From Hyphomicrobiales bacterium (lineage in GTDB: Bacteria; Pseudomonadota; Alphaproteobacteria; Rhizobiales; Xanthobacteraceae): a DNA stretch of 64,000 nt. Positions 16,366-24,624 of this stretch are shown piece by piece; within the stretch, counting starts at the first letter, position 1; every line of letters starts with the position of its first letter. The translations under genes were made by a program, and so were the position numbers. The notes under the pieces were generated by a model. That model did not search any database. It was given only the letters and a program-made list of their open reading frames with translations, and was not told the DNA's origin. Location: NCBI GenBank assembly GCA_017305535.1, contig JAFKKN010000011.1, positions 124,001 to 188,000 on the forward strand. The letters are read 5' to 3'.

Positions 16366-17792
16366 TCAAGCTTTCGCTGCCGCGGCGGCGGCTGCCGTCG
16401 CGCCTCCAACTTCATTGCTGTCCTTCATATGGAAGCGTGCATCGACGGCCTTGATCAGCAGATTGCAGATGAAGCCGATCACCAGCAGGCCCGCCATGAT
16501 GTACATGGTGTTGTTGTAAGCCTGCGCTTTCGGCACGCCGTGAGTGATATTGTACTCACGAAGATAGTTGACGATGACCGGACCGAAGATGCCTGCCGCC
16601 GACCATGCAGTAAGAAGGAGGCCGTGAATCGCGCCGACATAGCGAACGCCGAACATGTCCTTGAGATAGGCCGGCACGGTCGAAAAGCCGCCGCCATACA
16701 TGCTGATGATGATCAGGAAGCAGATGACGAACAACGCCACGTTCCCGGTCGATCCGGCATGAGGCACCGTGCAATACAGGATAAAGCCCAGCACCATGAA
16801 CACGAAGTAGGTGTTCCGACGGCCGATGTAGTCCGATGTTGTCGCCCAAGCGAAGCGGCCGCCCATGTTGAACAGACTCATCAGGCCGACAAAGCCGGCG
16901 GCTGCTATAGGAGTGATATGACCCGGGAACATTTCCTGGCTCATGGCGGAGGCCTGTCCGAGCACACCGATGCCGGCGGTCACGTTGAGACACAGCACCC
17001 ACCAGATCAGCCAAAATTGTGGGGTCTTGAGCGCGTCATAGACGAAGACGTCGTTCTTGCTGATGAGTTTCTTCGACTGCGCCGGCGCCACGTAACCTGC
17101 CGGAGCCCAGCCCGCAGGTGGAACGCGAACGAGCATCGCGCCGACCAACATGAAGAACAGATAGACGACGCCGAGCACGATGAATGTTTCCATCACGCCG
17201 ATATGGGTCGGTGTCGAGAATTTGCTCATAAGCCAGACTGAGAGCGGCGAAGCGATGAAGGCGCCGCCGCCGAAGCCCATGATCGCCATGCCGGTGGCCA
17301 TGCCTGGCCGATCCGGAAACCATTTGATCAGCGTCGAGACTGGCGAGATGTAGCCGATTCCGAGCGCGATGCCGCCCAGCACGCCATAACCCAGATAGAT
17401 CAGCCACAGATTGTGAATCTTGACGCCGATAGCGGAGATGAAGAAACCACCCGCCCAGCACAGGGCCGCGGCAAACATTGCCTTGCGCGGGCCGCCTTCC
17501 TCGACCCACCGGCCAAACACGGCGGATGATACGCCTAGAAGATGGCCAGCGAAAAAATCCAGCCGAGTTGGGTGAGCTTCCAGTCGTCCGGCGTAGATGC
17601 TGAAATGCCGACCAGCTTGGTCATCGGCAGGTTGAACACGCTGAAGGCGTAAGCCTGTCCGATGCACAGATGCACGCACAGCGCAGCCGGCGGCACCAGC
17701 CAGCGCGAGAAGCCGGGTTTTGCAATCGAGTGGGAGCGATCGAGAAACGGGATCAGCGATCGCGTGTAGGCCTTCGGTTCCGTGAATTCCAT
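16366..17792 (-). pseudogene. OFA-family oxalate/formate MFS carrier, frameshifted
   Basis: Two overlapping frames together make one complete carrier. The N-terminal 85 residues (ATG at 17792 with GGGGAGGAG upstream; ending LGWIFSLAIF at a TAG) and a second frame from about 17535 (LGVSSAVFGRWVEEGGPRKA onwards to 16366) join in the first third of the protein. The span of 1427 nt is one short of a multiple of three, so a single-base deletion is the simplest explanation, near TTC-TAGG at 17535-17540 or in the six-base T run read on the minus strand (17552-17557). Intact, it would be a 12-helix inner-membrane formate/oxalate carrier serving the formate dehydrogenase upstream. It may be a sequencing error or a real lesion. 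Confidence 0.85.
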
Positions 17793-17835
17793 CAGGTCTC
17801 CTCCCCTTTTTTCAGTTTGTTTTTCGTCGCGACAG

Positions 17836-18072
17836 TTATTGATTGTCTTGCGTCACGAGCAGTTGCACTGCTTCGCGTATCGGCGGATCAAACCCCGTTC
17901 CGCCGCTTTTCAGGTAAGATGTGATCTGGTTACGCATCCGGGGATCCCAGAATTTACGCAGATGATCGGCGACCGCCTCCGGCACGTTGATCTTGGGCTG
18001 TGTAGCGAAGAACGTCCCGATCTGGTTCGCCATGGCGACCAGTTTATTGGGAGCGTTTGATGAGTGTCCCAT
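17836..18072 (-). CDS. fdsD: Formate dehydrogenase delta subunit
   Basis: A 78-residue protein with the FdsD-type core KLVAMANQIGTFFATQP and ADHLRKFWDPRMRNQI. FdsD is a small accessory subunit of NAD-dependent molybdenum formate dehydrogenases, needed for a stable or active complex. It follows fdsA by 43 bp and precedes the OFA carrier by 43 bp on the same strand. A later ATG at 18033 would still keep the core. fdsC, which often sits between fdsA and fdsD, is absent here. Confidence 0.88.
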   Translation of the reverse strand: MGHSSNAPNKLVAMANQIGTFFATQPKINVPEAVADHLRKFWDPRMRNQITSYLKSGGTGFDPPIREAVQLLVTQDNQ

Positions 18073-18115
18073 CCGTTACGGTTCCGATGTTGCGAGCATG
18101 GTATCCTGCAAGCAG

Positions 18116-20959
18116 TTATTCCGCCGCTTCGCTGGTCGCGATGCGGCGACTCTGTTTGGAGAACGCGCTGTAGTCTTCCTGCCAGTCAGTGCGCCCGTTG
18201 GAGGGCGACACCTGTACCGCCGTGCACTTGTATTCGGGACAATTAGTCGCCCAATCCGAATAGTCGGTGGTCACCACGTTGGCCTGCGTGTCGGGATGAT
18301 GGAACGTGGTGTAGACCACACCCGGCGCGACGCGGTCGGTGATCTGTGCGCGCAACGTGGTTTCGCCGGCGCGGCTCGCCAGCTTGACCCATGATCCATC
18401 GGCAATGCCGCGCTCTTCCGCGTCGTGCGGATGAATTTCCAGCAGATCCTCATCATGCCAGACGACATTGTCGGTGCGTCGCGTCTGCGCGCCGACATTG
18501 TATTGCGACAGAATGCGGCCGGTGGTGAGCAGCAGCGGATAGCGCGGGCCGACCCGTTCGGCGGTCGGCAGATATTCGGTGATAACGAAGTTGCCCTTGC
18601 CGCGGACGAAGCTGCCGATGTGCATGACCGGCGTGCCGGTCGGCGCGGTTTCGTTGCATGGCCACTGGATCGAACCGAGTTCGTCCAGCTTCTCGAACGA
18701 GACGCCGGCAAAGGTCGGCGTCAGCCGCGCGATCTCGTCCATGATTTCTGAAGGATGGTTGTAATGCATGGGATAGCCCAGCGCGTTCGACAGCGCACAG
18801 GTGATTTCCCAATCGGCCATGCCGTTCCTCGGCTCCATCACCTTGCGCACCAGCTGGATGCGGCGCTCGGCGTTGATGAAGGTGCCGTCCTTCTCGAGGA
18901 AGGTCGAACCGGGCAGGAAGACGTGGGCGTAGTTGGCAGTTTCGTTCAGGAACAGGTCCTGCATCACGACGCATTCCATCGCCTGCAAGCCGGCGGCGAC
19001 GTGCTGCACGTCGGGATCGGACTGCATGATGTCCTCGCCCTGGACGTAAAGCCCCTTGAATGAGCCGTCGACCGCCGCATCCAGCATGTTGTTGATGCGT
19101 AGTCCCGGCTCCTTCTCCAGCGGCACACCCCAATCCTTGACGAAGATCTCGCGCACGGCGTCGTTCGAGACGTGGCGATAGCCGGAGAATTCGTGCGGGA
19201 ACGAACCCATGTCGCACGAGCCTTGCACGTTGTTCTGGCCGCGTAGCGGATTGACGCCGACGCCGGGCTTGCCAATGTTGCCGGTGGCCATTGCAAGGTT
19301 GGCGATCGCCATCACCGCGGTCGAACCCTGGCTGTGTTCGGTGACGCCGAGGCCGTAATAGATCGCGCCGTTGCCGCCGGTGGCGTAGAGCCGCGCCGCG
19401 CCGCGAATGTCGGCAGCGGGCACGCCGATCGCCTCTGCCAGCGCCTCGGGGCTGTTGCGCGGCTCGGCGACGAATGCCGCCCAGTCCTGGAAGGCATCCC
19501 AGTCGCAGCGGGTACGAACGAACTCCTCGTCGCACAGTCCCTCGGTAACGATCACATGCGCGAGCGCGGTGAGGATCGCGACATTGGTGCCGGGCAGGGT
19601 GGGCAGGTGGTAAGCCGCCTCGATATGCGGCGTGCGCACCAGTTGCGTCTTGCGCGGATCGATGACGATAATCTTCGCGCCCTGACGCAGCCGTTGCTTC
19701 ATGCGCGAGGCGAACACCGGATGCGCGTCGCTCGGATTGGCGCCAACGAGCAGCATTACGTCGGTCTGCTCGACCGAGTCGAAATCCTGCGTGCCGGCCG
19801 AAGTTCCGAAAGTCAGGCCGAGGCCGTAGCCGGTGGGTGAGTGGCAGACCCGTGCACAAGTATCGACGTTGTTGTTGCCGAAGCCGGCGCGTACCAGCTT
19901 CTGTACCAGAAAGGTTTCCTCGTCGGTGCAGCGGGAGGAGGTCAGGCCGCCGATGGCGCGGACGCCATACTTCGCCTGAATGCGCTTGAATTCCGACGCC
20001 GTGTAAGTGATCGCTTCGTCCCAGCTCACTTCCTGCCACGGGTCGCTGGTGGATTTGCGTATCATCGGGTTGAGGATGCGTTCCTTGTGGTTGGCATAGC
20101 CCCAGGCGAAGCGGCCCTTCACACAGGAATGGCCATGATTGGCCGCGCCGCCCTTGTAGGGCACCATGCGTACCAATTGGTCGCCTTTCATTTCGGCCTT
20201 GAACGAGCAGCCGACGCCGCAATAAGCGCAGGTGGTAATGACCGAGTGATCGGGCTTGCCTTGTTCGACCACAGCCTTCTCGATCAGCGAACCGGTGGGG
20301 CAGGCTTGCACGCAGGCGCCGCAGGAAACGCAGTCGGATTCGAGGAACGATTGATCGGAACCGGCCGCCATCACCGAATCGAAGCCGCGTCCGGTGATGG
20401 TCAGCGCGAACGTGCCTTGCACATCGTTGCAGGCGCGCACGCAGCGCGAGCAGACGATGCATTTTTCCGGATCGTACATGAAGTACGGATTGGAGACGTC
20501 GAGCCCGGTGTTGCGATGGCGCGTGCTGTCGAACCCGTAGCGGTTCTCGGTCAGGCCCACCTGCGCCGCGACGTCGAGCAGTTCGAGGTCATCCTGCTGG
20601 CAGGGATCGAGCGAGGCGACCGGGTGATCGGAAACGTAAAGCTCCATCACGCCCTTGCGCAGCCGGTCGAGCCGCTCCGACGTGGTCGCGACCACGAGCC
20701 CTTCGGCGACCGGCGTGGTGCAGGAGGCCGGTGTGCCGGCGCGGCCTTCGATCTCGATCAGGCAGAGCCGGCAGGAGCCGAACGCGTCGAGCATGTCGGT
20801 GGCGCACAGCTTCGGAATTTCCACGCCGGCGTCCATCGCCGCGCGCATGATCGAAGTGCCGGCGGGGACCGTGACTGCGCGGCCGTCGATGGTCAGCGTC
20901 ACCATTTCCGTGGATGGCGAGGCGGGCGTGCCGTAGTCGATCTCGTTGACCAGCGACAT
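18116..20959 (-). CDS. fdsA: NAD-dependent formate dehydrogenase alpha subunit (Mo, Fe-S)
   Basis: A 947-residue catalytic subunit. Domains in order: N-terminal [2Fe-2S] ferredoxin (CRLCLIEIEGRAGTPASC region), a His/Cys cluster site (VASLDPCQQDD), two [4Fe-4S] sites (CIVCSRCVRACND and CVSCGACVQACPTG), a NapA-type [4Fe-4S] site (CAYCGVGCSF with the downstream SCVKGRFAWG), then the bis-MGD molybdopterin domains. The molybdenum ligand is the Cys in CARVCHSPTGYG (about Cys372), followed by the conserved catalytic His; no selenocysteine is used. It oxidises formate to CO2 and passes electrons to FdsB/FdsG. The gene is 10 bp downstream of fdsB. Confidence 0.96.
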   Translation of the reverse strand: MSLVNEIDYGTPASPSTEMVTLTIDGRAVTVPAGTSIMRAAMDAGVEIPKLCATDMLDAFGSCRLCLIEIEGRAGTPASCTTPVAEGLVVATTSERLDRLRKGVMELYVSDHPVASLDPCQQDDLELLDVAAQVGLTENRYGFDSTRHRNTGLDVSNPYFMYDPEKCIVCSRCVRACNDVQGTFALTITGRGFDSVMAAGSDQSFLESDCVSCGACVQACPTGSLIEKAVVEQGKPDHSVITTCAYCGVGCSFKAEMKGDQLVRMVPYKGGAANHGHSCVKGRFAWGYANHKERILNPMIRKSTSDPWQEVSWDEAITYTASEFKRIQAKYGVRAIGGLTSSRCTDEETFLVQKLVRAGFGNNNVDTCARVCHSPTGYGLGLTFGTSAGTQDFDSVEQTDVMLLVGANPSDAHPVFASRMKQRLRQGAKIIVIDPRKTQLVRTPHIEAAYHLPTLPGTNVAILTALAHVIVTEGLCDEEFVRTRCDWDAFQDWAAFVAEPRNSPEALAEAIGVPAADIRGAARLYATGGNGAIYYGLGVTEHSQGSTAVMAIANLAMATGNIGKPGVGVNPLRGQNNVQGSCDMGSFPHEFSGYRHVSNDAVREIFVKDWGVPLEKEPGLRINNMLDAAVDGSFKGLYVQGEDIMQSDPDVQHVAAGLQAMECVVMQDLFLNETANYAHVFLPGSTFLEKDGTFINAERRIQLVRKVMEPRNGMADWEITCALSNALGYPMHYNHPSEIMDEIARLTPTFAGVSFEKLDELGSIQWPCNETAPTGTPVMHIGSFVRGKGNFVITEYLPTAERVGPRYPLLLTTGRILSQYNVGAQTRRTDNVVWHDEDLLEIHPHDAEERGIADGSWVKLASRAGETTLRAQITDRVAPGVVYTTFHHPDTQANVVTTDYSDWATNCPEYKCTAVQVSPSNGRTDWQEDYSAFSKQSRRIATSEAAE

Positions 20960-20969
20960 AATCGTTTCC

Positions 20970-22526
20970 TTATTCCGCGGCCTGTCGGCTCGGCGGCGTG
21001 ATACCGAAGTCTTCCGGGAAATGCGTGATGGCGCTCATCACCGGATAGGGCGTGAAGCCGCCGAGTGCGCAGAGTGAGCCGAACTTCAGCGTGTTGCAGA
21101 GGTCTTTCAGCAGTTCGATATTGGCGACCCGGCTGTCGTCCTTGATGATGCGATCGATCACCTCGACGCCGCGCGTCGAACCAACCCGGCAGGGCGTGCA
21201 CTTGCCGCAGGATTCGACGGCGCAGAACTCCATCGCGAAACGCGCCTGCTTCGCCATGTCGACGGTGTCGTCGAACACCACAATGCCGCCGTGGCCGATC
21301 AGCCCGTCGCGCGCGGCGAAGGCTTCATAATCGAATGGCGTATCGAACAATTCGCGCGGGAAATATGCGCCGAGCGGGCCGCCGACCTGCACCGCGCGCA
21401 CCGGGCGGCCGCTCATTGTGCCGCCGCCGATGTCGTCCACCAGTTCGCCCAGCGTGATGCCGAAGGCAATCTCGAACAGCCCACTATGCTTGATGTTGCC
21501 GGCAAGCTGGATCGGCATGGTGCCGCGTGAACGTCCCATGCCGAAATCGCGATAGAACTCGGCGCCCTTGTTGAGAATGATCGGCACAGTCGCCAGCGAC
21601 AGCACGTTGTTGATTACGGTCGGGCAACCGAACAGCCCCTTATGCGCGGGCAGCGGAGGCTTGGCGCGCACCGTGCCGCGCTTGCCTTCGAGGCTGTCGA
21701 GCAGTGCTGTTTCCTCGCCGCAAACGTAGGCGCCGGCACCCATCCGTACTTCGAGATCGAAGTGATGCGGCGAGCCCATCACATTGCGGCCGAGCCTGTT
21801 GCCGCGCCGCGCGGCGCTGATCGCGGCGTTCAGCGTGGCGATGGCATGCGGATATTCGGAGCGGACGTAGATGTAGCCTTGCGTCGCGCCGGTCGCGATG
21901 CCGGCAATCGTCATGCCTTCGATCAGAACGAAAGGATCGCCTTCCATGATCATGCGGTCCGCGAAGGTGCCGCTGTCGCCTTCGTCGGCGTTGCAGACAA
22001 TATATTTCTGCGTGGCGTCGGTTTTCGCGACCGTGTCCCATTTGATTCCGGTGGGGAATCCCGCGCCGCCGCGACCGCGCAGACCGGATGTCGTCACCGC
22101 CGCAATGGTCGCGGCCGAGCCGATCTCCAGCATACGTGCGAGACCCTTATAACCGTCGTGCGCAATGTAGTCGTCCAGCGAGCGTGGATCGACGATGCCG
22201 CAGCGTGCGAAGGTGAGGCGGGTCTGCCGTTTGAGGAAGGGCAGATCGTCGACAATGCCGACGCCGAGTGGGTGAGCGCTGCCGTCGAGCGCGGCCGTGA
22301 GGATCGCTTCGACGTCGGCAACGCCGACGGGACCGTAGCCGATACGTCCTTTTTCGGTCGCAACTTCGAGCAGTGGTTCCAGCCAATGCAGGCCACGCGA
22401 TCCGGTGCGCGTGATCGTGATATCGATGCCGCGCTGCGAAGCGGCGACTTGCAATGCCGCAGTGACACTATCCGCATCGAGCGCGACAGCGGCGGCATCC
22501 GCGGGAATATAGAGGTGCAGGCTCAT
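20970..22526 (-). CDS. fdsB: NAD-dependent formate dehydrogenase beta subunit (FMN, NAD)
   Basis: A 518-residue NuoF-like subunit. It has the FMN/NAD-binding GLRGRGGAGFPTGIKWD and YIVCNADEGDSGTFADR motifs (about residues 170-215), the GAYVCGEETALLDSLEGKRG segment, and the C-terminal [4Fe-4S] site ESCGKCTPCRVGSTRG. A thioredoxin-like N-terminal domain of about 120 residues precedes these, as in other FdsB proteins. It takes electrons from FdsA through the Fe-S chain to reduce NAD+. The start overlaps the fdsG stop by ATGA. Confidence 0.95.
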   Translation of the reverse strand: MSLHLYIPADAAAVALDADSVTAALQVAASQRGIDITITRTGSRGLHWLEPLLEVATEKGRIGYGPVGVADVEAILTAALDGSAHPLGVGIVDDLPFLKRQTRLTFARCGIVDPRSLDDYIAHDGYKGLARMLEIGSAATIAAVTTSGLRGRGGAGFPTGIKWDTVAKTDATQKYIVCNADEGDSGTFADRMIMEGDPFVLIEGMTIAGIATGATQGYIYVRSEYPHAIATLNAAISAARRGNRLGRNVMGSPHHFDLEVRMGAGAYVCGEETALLDSLEGKRGTVRAKPPLPAHKGLFGCPTVINNVLSLATVPIILNKGAEFYRDFGMGRSRGTMPIQLAGNIKHSGLFEIAFGITLGELVDDIGGGTMSGRPVRAVQVGGPLGAYFPRELFDTPFDYEAFAARDGLIGHGGIVVFDDTVDMAKQARFAMEFCAVESCGKCTPCRVGSTRGVEVIDRIIKDDSRVANIELLKDLCNTLKFGSLCALGGFTPYPVMSAITHFPEDFGITPPSRQAAE

Positions 22527-22996
22527 CGTTCCACCTCGGCGAGCAAGGCGTCGAGCTTGCGTTCGTCAAGTCGACCGACGATGCGGCCATCGAGCATCGC
22601 CGATGGCGCGACGGAACACAGCCCGAGACAGTAAACCGGTTCGAGGTGGACGCGATGGTCAGATGTAGACTCGCCCATGCCGATGCCAAGTCGCGTCGTG
22701 GCGCGTTCTGCCAGTCGATCCGCGCCCATGGCTTGGCAGGCTTCGGCTCGGCACAGTTTGAGCTGGTGAGTGGGGGGCGGAGTGGTGCGGAAGTCGGCAT
22801 AGAACGTCACGACGCCGTGAACTTCCGCGCGCGAGATATTCAAGGCGTCGGCGATCAGGGGTTCCACTTCGGGAGCGATGTAACCAAACGTTTCCTGAAG
22901 CCCGTGCAGCACTGGAAGCAACGCGCCAGGCTTCGCTTTCAACGCGTCGATCACGCCGCGCGCGGCGGTCTCATCCCAAGCGAGGTGCCCGTTCAA
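22523..22996 (-). CDS. fdsG: NAD-dependent formate dehydrogenase gamma subunit ([2Fe-2S])
   Basis: A 157-residue NuoE-like subunit with a four-cysteine [2Fe-2S] site: KLCRAEACQAMG (about residues 80-91) and YCLGLCSVAPSAML (about residues 122-135). It is the first gene of the fdsGBAD operon. The start is TTG at 22996 with GGGGA 6-7 nt upstream; no ATG fits. The conserved GALLPVLHGLQETFGYI helix begins at about residue 23, which supports this start. Confidence 0.92.
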   Translation of the reverse strand: MNGHLAWDETAARGVIDALKAKPGALLPVLHGLQETFGYIAPEVEPLIADALNISRAEVHGVVTFYADFRTTPPPTHQLKLCRAEACQAMGADRLAERATTRLGIGMGESTSDHRVHLEPVYCLGLCSVAPSAMLDGRIVGRLDERKLDALLAEVER

Positions 22997-23302
22997 GTCG
23001 TTTCCCCGTCCCTATGACGTCTTGGTTCCACCAAGGCGATTGCGTCGCGCCCAGTCAGTCCACGAGCGGATCGTTGCCATGCTCATCTTGAGCAAAACAG
23101 ATCAAACACGCTGACGTTTTATTCCTGTTCTAAATGTCGGCACTGTCAATATGAACGCAATTTCCAATGAACGCGGGAAAGCGCCACGCGTTCCGTCGGT
23201 GACACGCCGGCGCGTAGTGGGTAGCGAATAGGTGTCGATCCGCGATATCTTCAAATCAGAGCTGATTGCGTGGCCATCGGGTATAAGGCCAGCGGCGGTG
23301 AT
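22997..23302. other. 306-bp gap holding the fds promoter region, no supported gene
   Basis: This gap runs from the fdsG start to the end of the MarR gene. It should contain the fds promoter on the minus strand. A CTTGG-TTCCA-CCAAG dyad lies at about 23021-23035, and a lone ATATGA half-site resembling the regulator sites at 14914 lies near 23148. No coding frame in it has support. Confidence 0.45.
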
Positions 23303-23893
23303 TCAGCGTGATCGCCCTGCGGTTCGCTTGCGGCTATGGGGCGTCGTGGACGTTGGCTCGTTGTCGCTGAGGCGCAGCGTTCTCTCGATATGCTCGGCGA
23401 GTTTGATCGCTTGATCGCCGTGGGCGGCCAGGCGGTTGAGGAGTTGCAGCAACTGCTTGAACTCGGCGCGTGAAAGCGTTCCGAACAACGCATCGTTCAC
23501 CGGGCGCTGGAACGCCGCGAGCCGCGTCAATCGCCCGATGCCGGCCGGCGTCACCGCGAGCTGGACGCGACGGCGATCGCCTGCATGTGTGGTCTTTTCG
23601 ATCAATCCGTCGGAGACCAGCTTGTTCACTTCGATGGTGACGAAAGCGCCACTAAGATACAGGCGCTCGGCAAGCTGGTTGATTCCCAGCGGCTCATCCT
23701 GTCGCGAATGCATGACGGCGATCAGGATCAGATATTGCGTCGTCGACAGGTTGGCATAGCCCGCGAACTTGGCCCGCGCTGCGTCGAGGCTGCGCCCGAA
23801 TGCGAAATAGGCATAGAGAAGCTCCCGGAAGGTTTGGTCGCCGTTGTCGTCCAGGAGTTCGGGCCTTGATGTCGTCAGCAACGGGGAAGTCAC
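23303..23893 (-). CDS. MarR-family transcriptional regulator
   Basis: A 196-residue winged-helix protein. LGINQLAERLYLSGAFVTIE, then VNKLVSDGLIEK and DRRRVQLAVTPAG (about residues 68-120), form the MarR recognition helix and wing. Start is GTG at 23893 with GAGGGG 7 nt upstream. It diverges from the flavin reductase / HpaB-type oxygenase genes, the arrangement of HpaR and many aromatic catabolism repressors, and a clean inverted repeat lies between them. Probable ligand: the aromatic or heterocyclic substrate of the neighbouring operon. Confidence 0.88.
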   Translation of the reverse strand: MTSPLLTTSRPELLDDNGDQTFRELLYAYFAFGRSLDAARAKFAGYANLSTTQYLILIAVMHSRQDEPLGINQLAERLYLSGAFVTIEVNKLVSDGLIEKTTHAGDRRRVQLAVTPAGIGRLTRLAAFQRPVNDALFGTLSRAEFKQLLQLLNRLAAHGDQAIKLAEHIERTLRLSDNEPTSTTPHSRKRTAGRSR

Positions 23894-23993
23894 CGTAAGC
23901 CCCTCATTTTTCTCGGATTTTGCAGTCTATCATGAGTCGCAAGCGCGTTCGCGAAACATAATTTCCTCCAGCGGTCGTTGACATTCCGCAAAT

Positions 23994-24012
23994 TAGCTTT
24001 ACAACAAAGCTA
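23994..24012. promoter_or_regulatory. Probable MarR operator
   Basis: TAGCTTT-ACAAC-AAAGCTA is a 7-bp exact inverted repeat in an AT-rich segment 100 bp from the MarR start and 53 bp before the flavin reductase start. Size and symmetry are typical of MarR-family operators. Confidence 0.6.
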
Positions 24013-24064
24013 TTCTAAAAAGATAAAGAAATCACCGGGAAGGTCAACGGCGGACACATCGTTC

Positions 24065-24583
24065 ATGCAGGATCGCGAATTCAGGCGCTCACTCGGAGAG
24101 TTCGCCACTGGCGTTGCGGTGGTCACCGCGCGCGGCAGGGGAGACGATCTCGTCGGTATGACGATGAGTTCGTTCAATTCCGTTTCCGTCGATCCGCCGC
24201 TGGTGCTGTTCAGCGTCGATCGCAAGGCGCTCAGCCTGCCGGCGATGCTTGAAGCCAAGGGTTTTGCCATCAACGTGCTGGCGCGGGAACAGGAAGGCAT
24301 CTCCAACAAATTTGCGCGCGCGCTGGCAAACAAGTGGGACCAGGTGAAGACCACGGTGGGACACGCCGAGGCGCCCCTGATCTCCGGATCACTCGCTCAC
24401 TTCGAATGCGAGCCTTACGCCAATTACGACGGCGGCGACCATGTGATCTTCGTGGTGCGCGTCGTACGCCACGCCACTCATCCCAACACGCCGATGCCCC
24501 TGATTTTCTTTCGTGGCCGCTATCGCGATCTGGTCGACGAGACCGAGCGTGAGCCGGAGTGGCCGCTTCCGATCCACTATTGA
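24065..24583 (+). CDS. Flavin reductase (monooxygenase partner)
   Basis: A 172-residue protein of the flavin-reductase-like domain family (HpaC type). The core reads FRRSLGEFATGVAVVTARG, GMTMSSFNSVSVDPPLVLFS and FAINVLAREQEGISNKFA (residues 5-85), the FMN-binding split barrel, with HFECEPY and VRVVRHATHP following. ATG at 24065 gives the standard N-terminus. The next gene, 41 bp downstream, encodes a HpaB-like oxygenase, so this protein very probably supplies it with reduced FAD or FMN at the expense of NAD(P)H. Confidence 0.88.
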   Translation: MQDREFRRSLGEFATGVAVVTARGRGDDLVGMTMSSFNSVSVDPPLVLFSVDRKALSLPAMLEAKGFAINVLAREQEGISNKFARALANKWDQVKTTVGHAEAPLISGSLAHFECEPYANYDGGDHVIFVVRVVRHATHPNTPMPLIFFRGRYRDLVDETEREPEWPLPIHY

Positions 24584-24624
24584 CCGAATTCCGGACATTC
24601 AACCTTCACGCTGGAGAACACCTG

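Noticed and set aside
18453-20462. A 669-codon open frame on the minus strand
   Set aside because: Same strand as fdsA but out of frame; Arg-rich with no motif, while the fdsA frame carries all the cofactor motifs.
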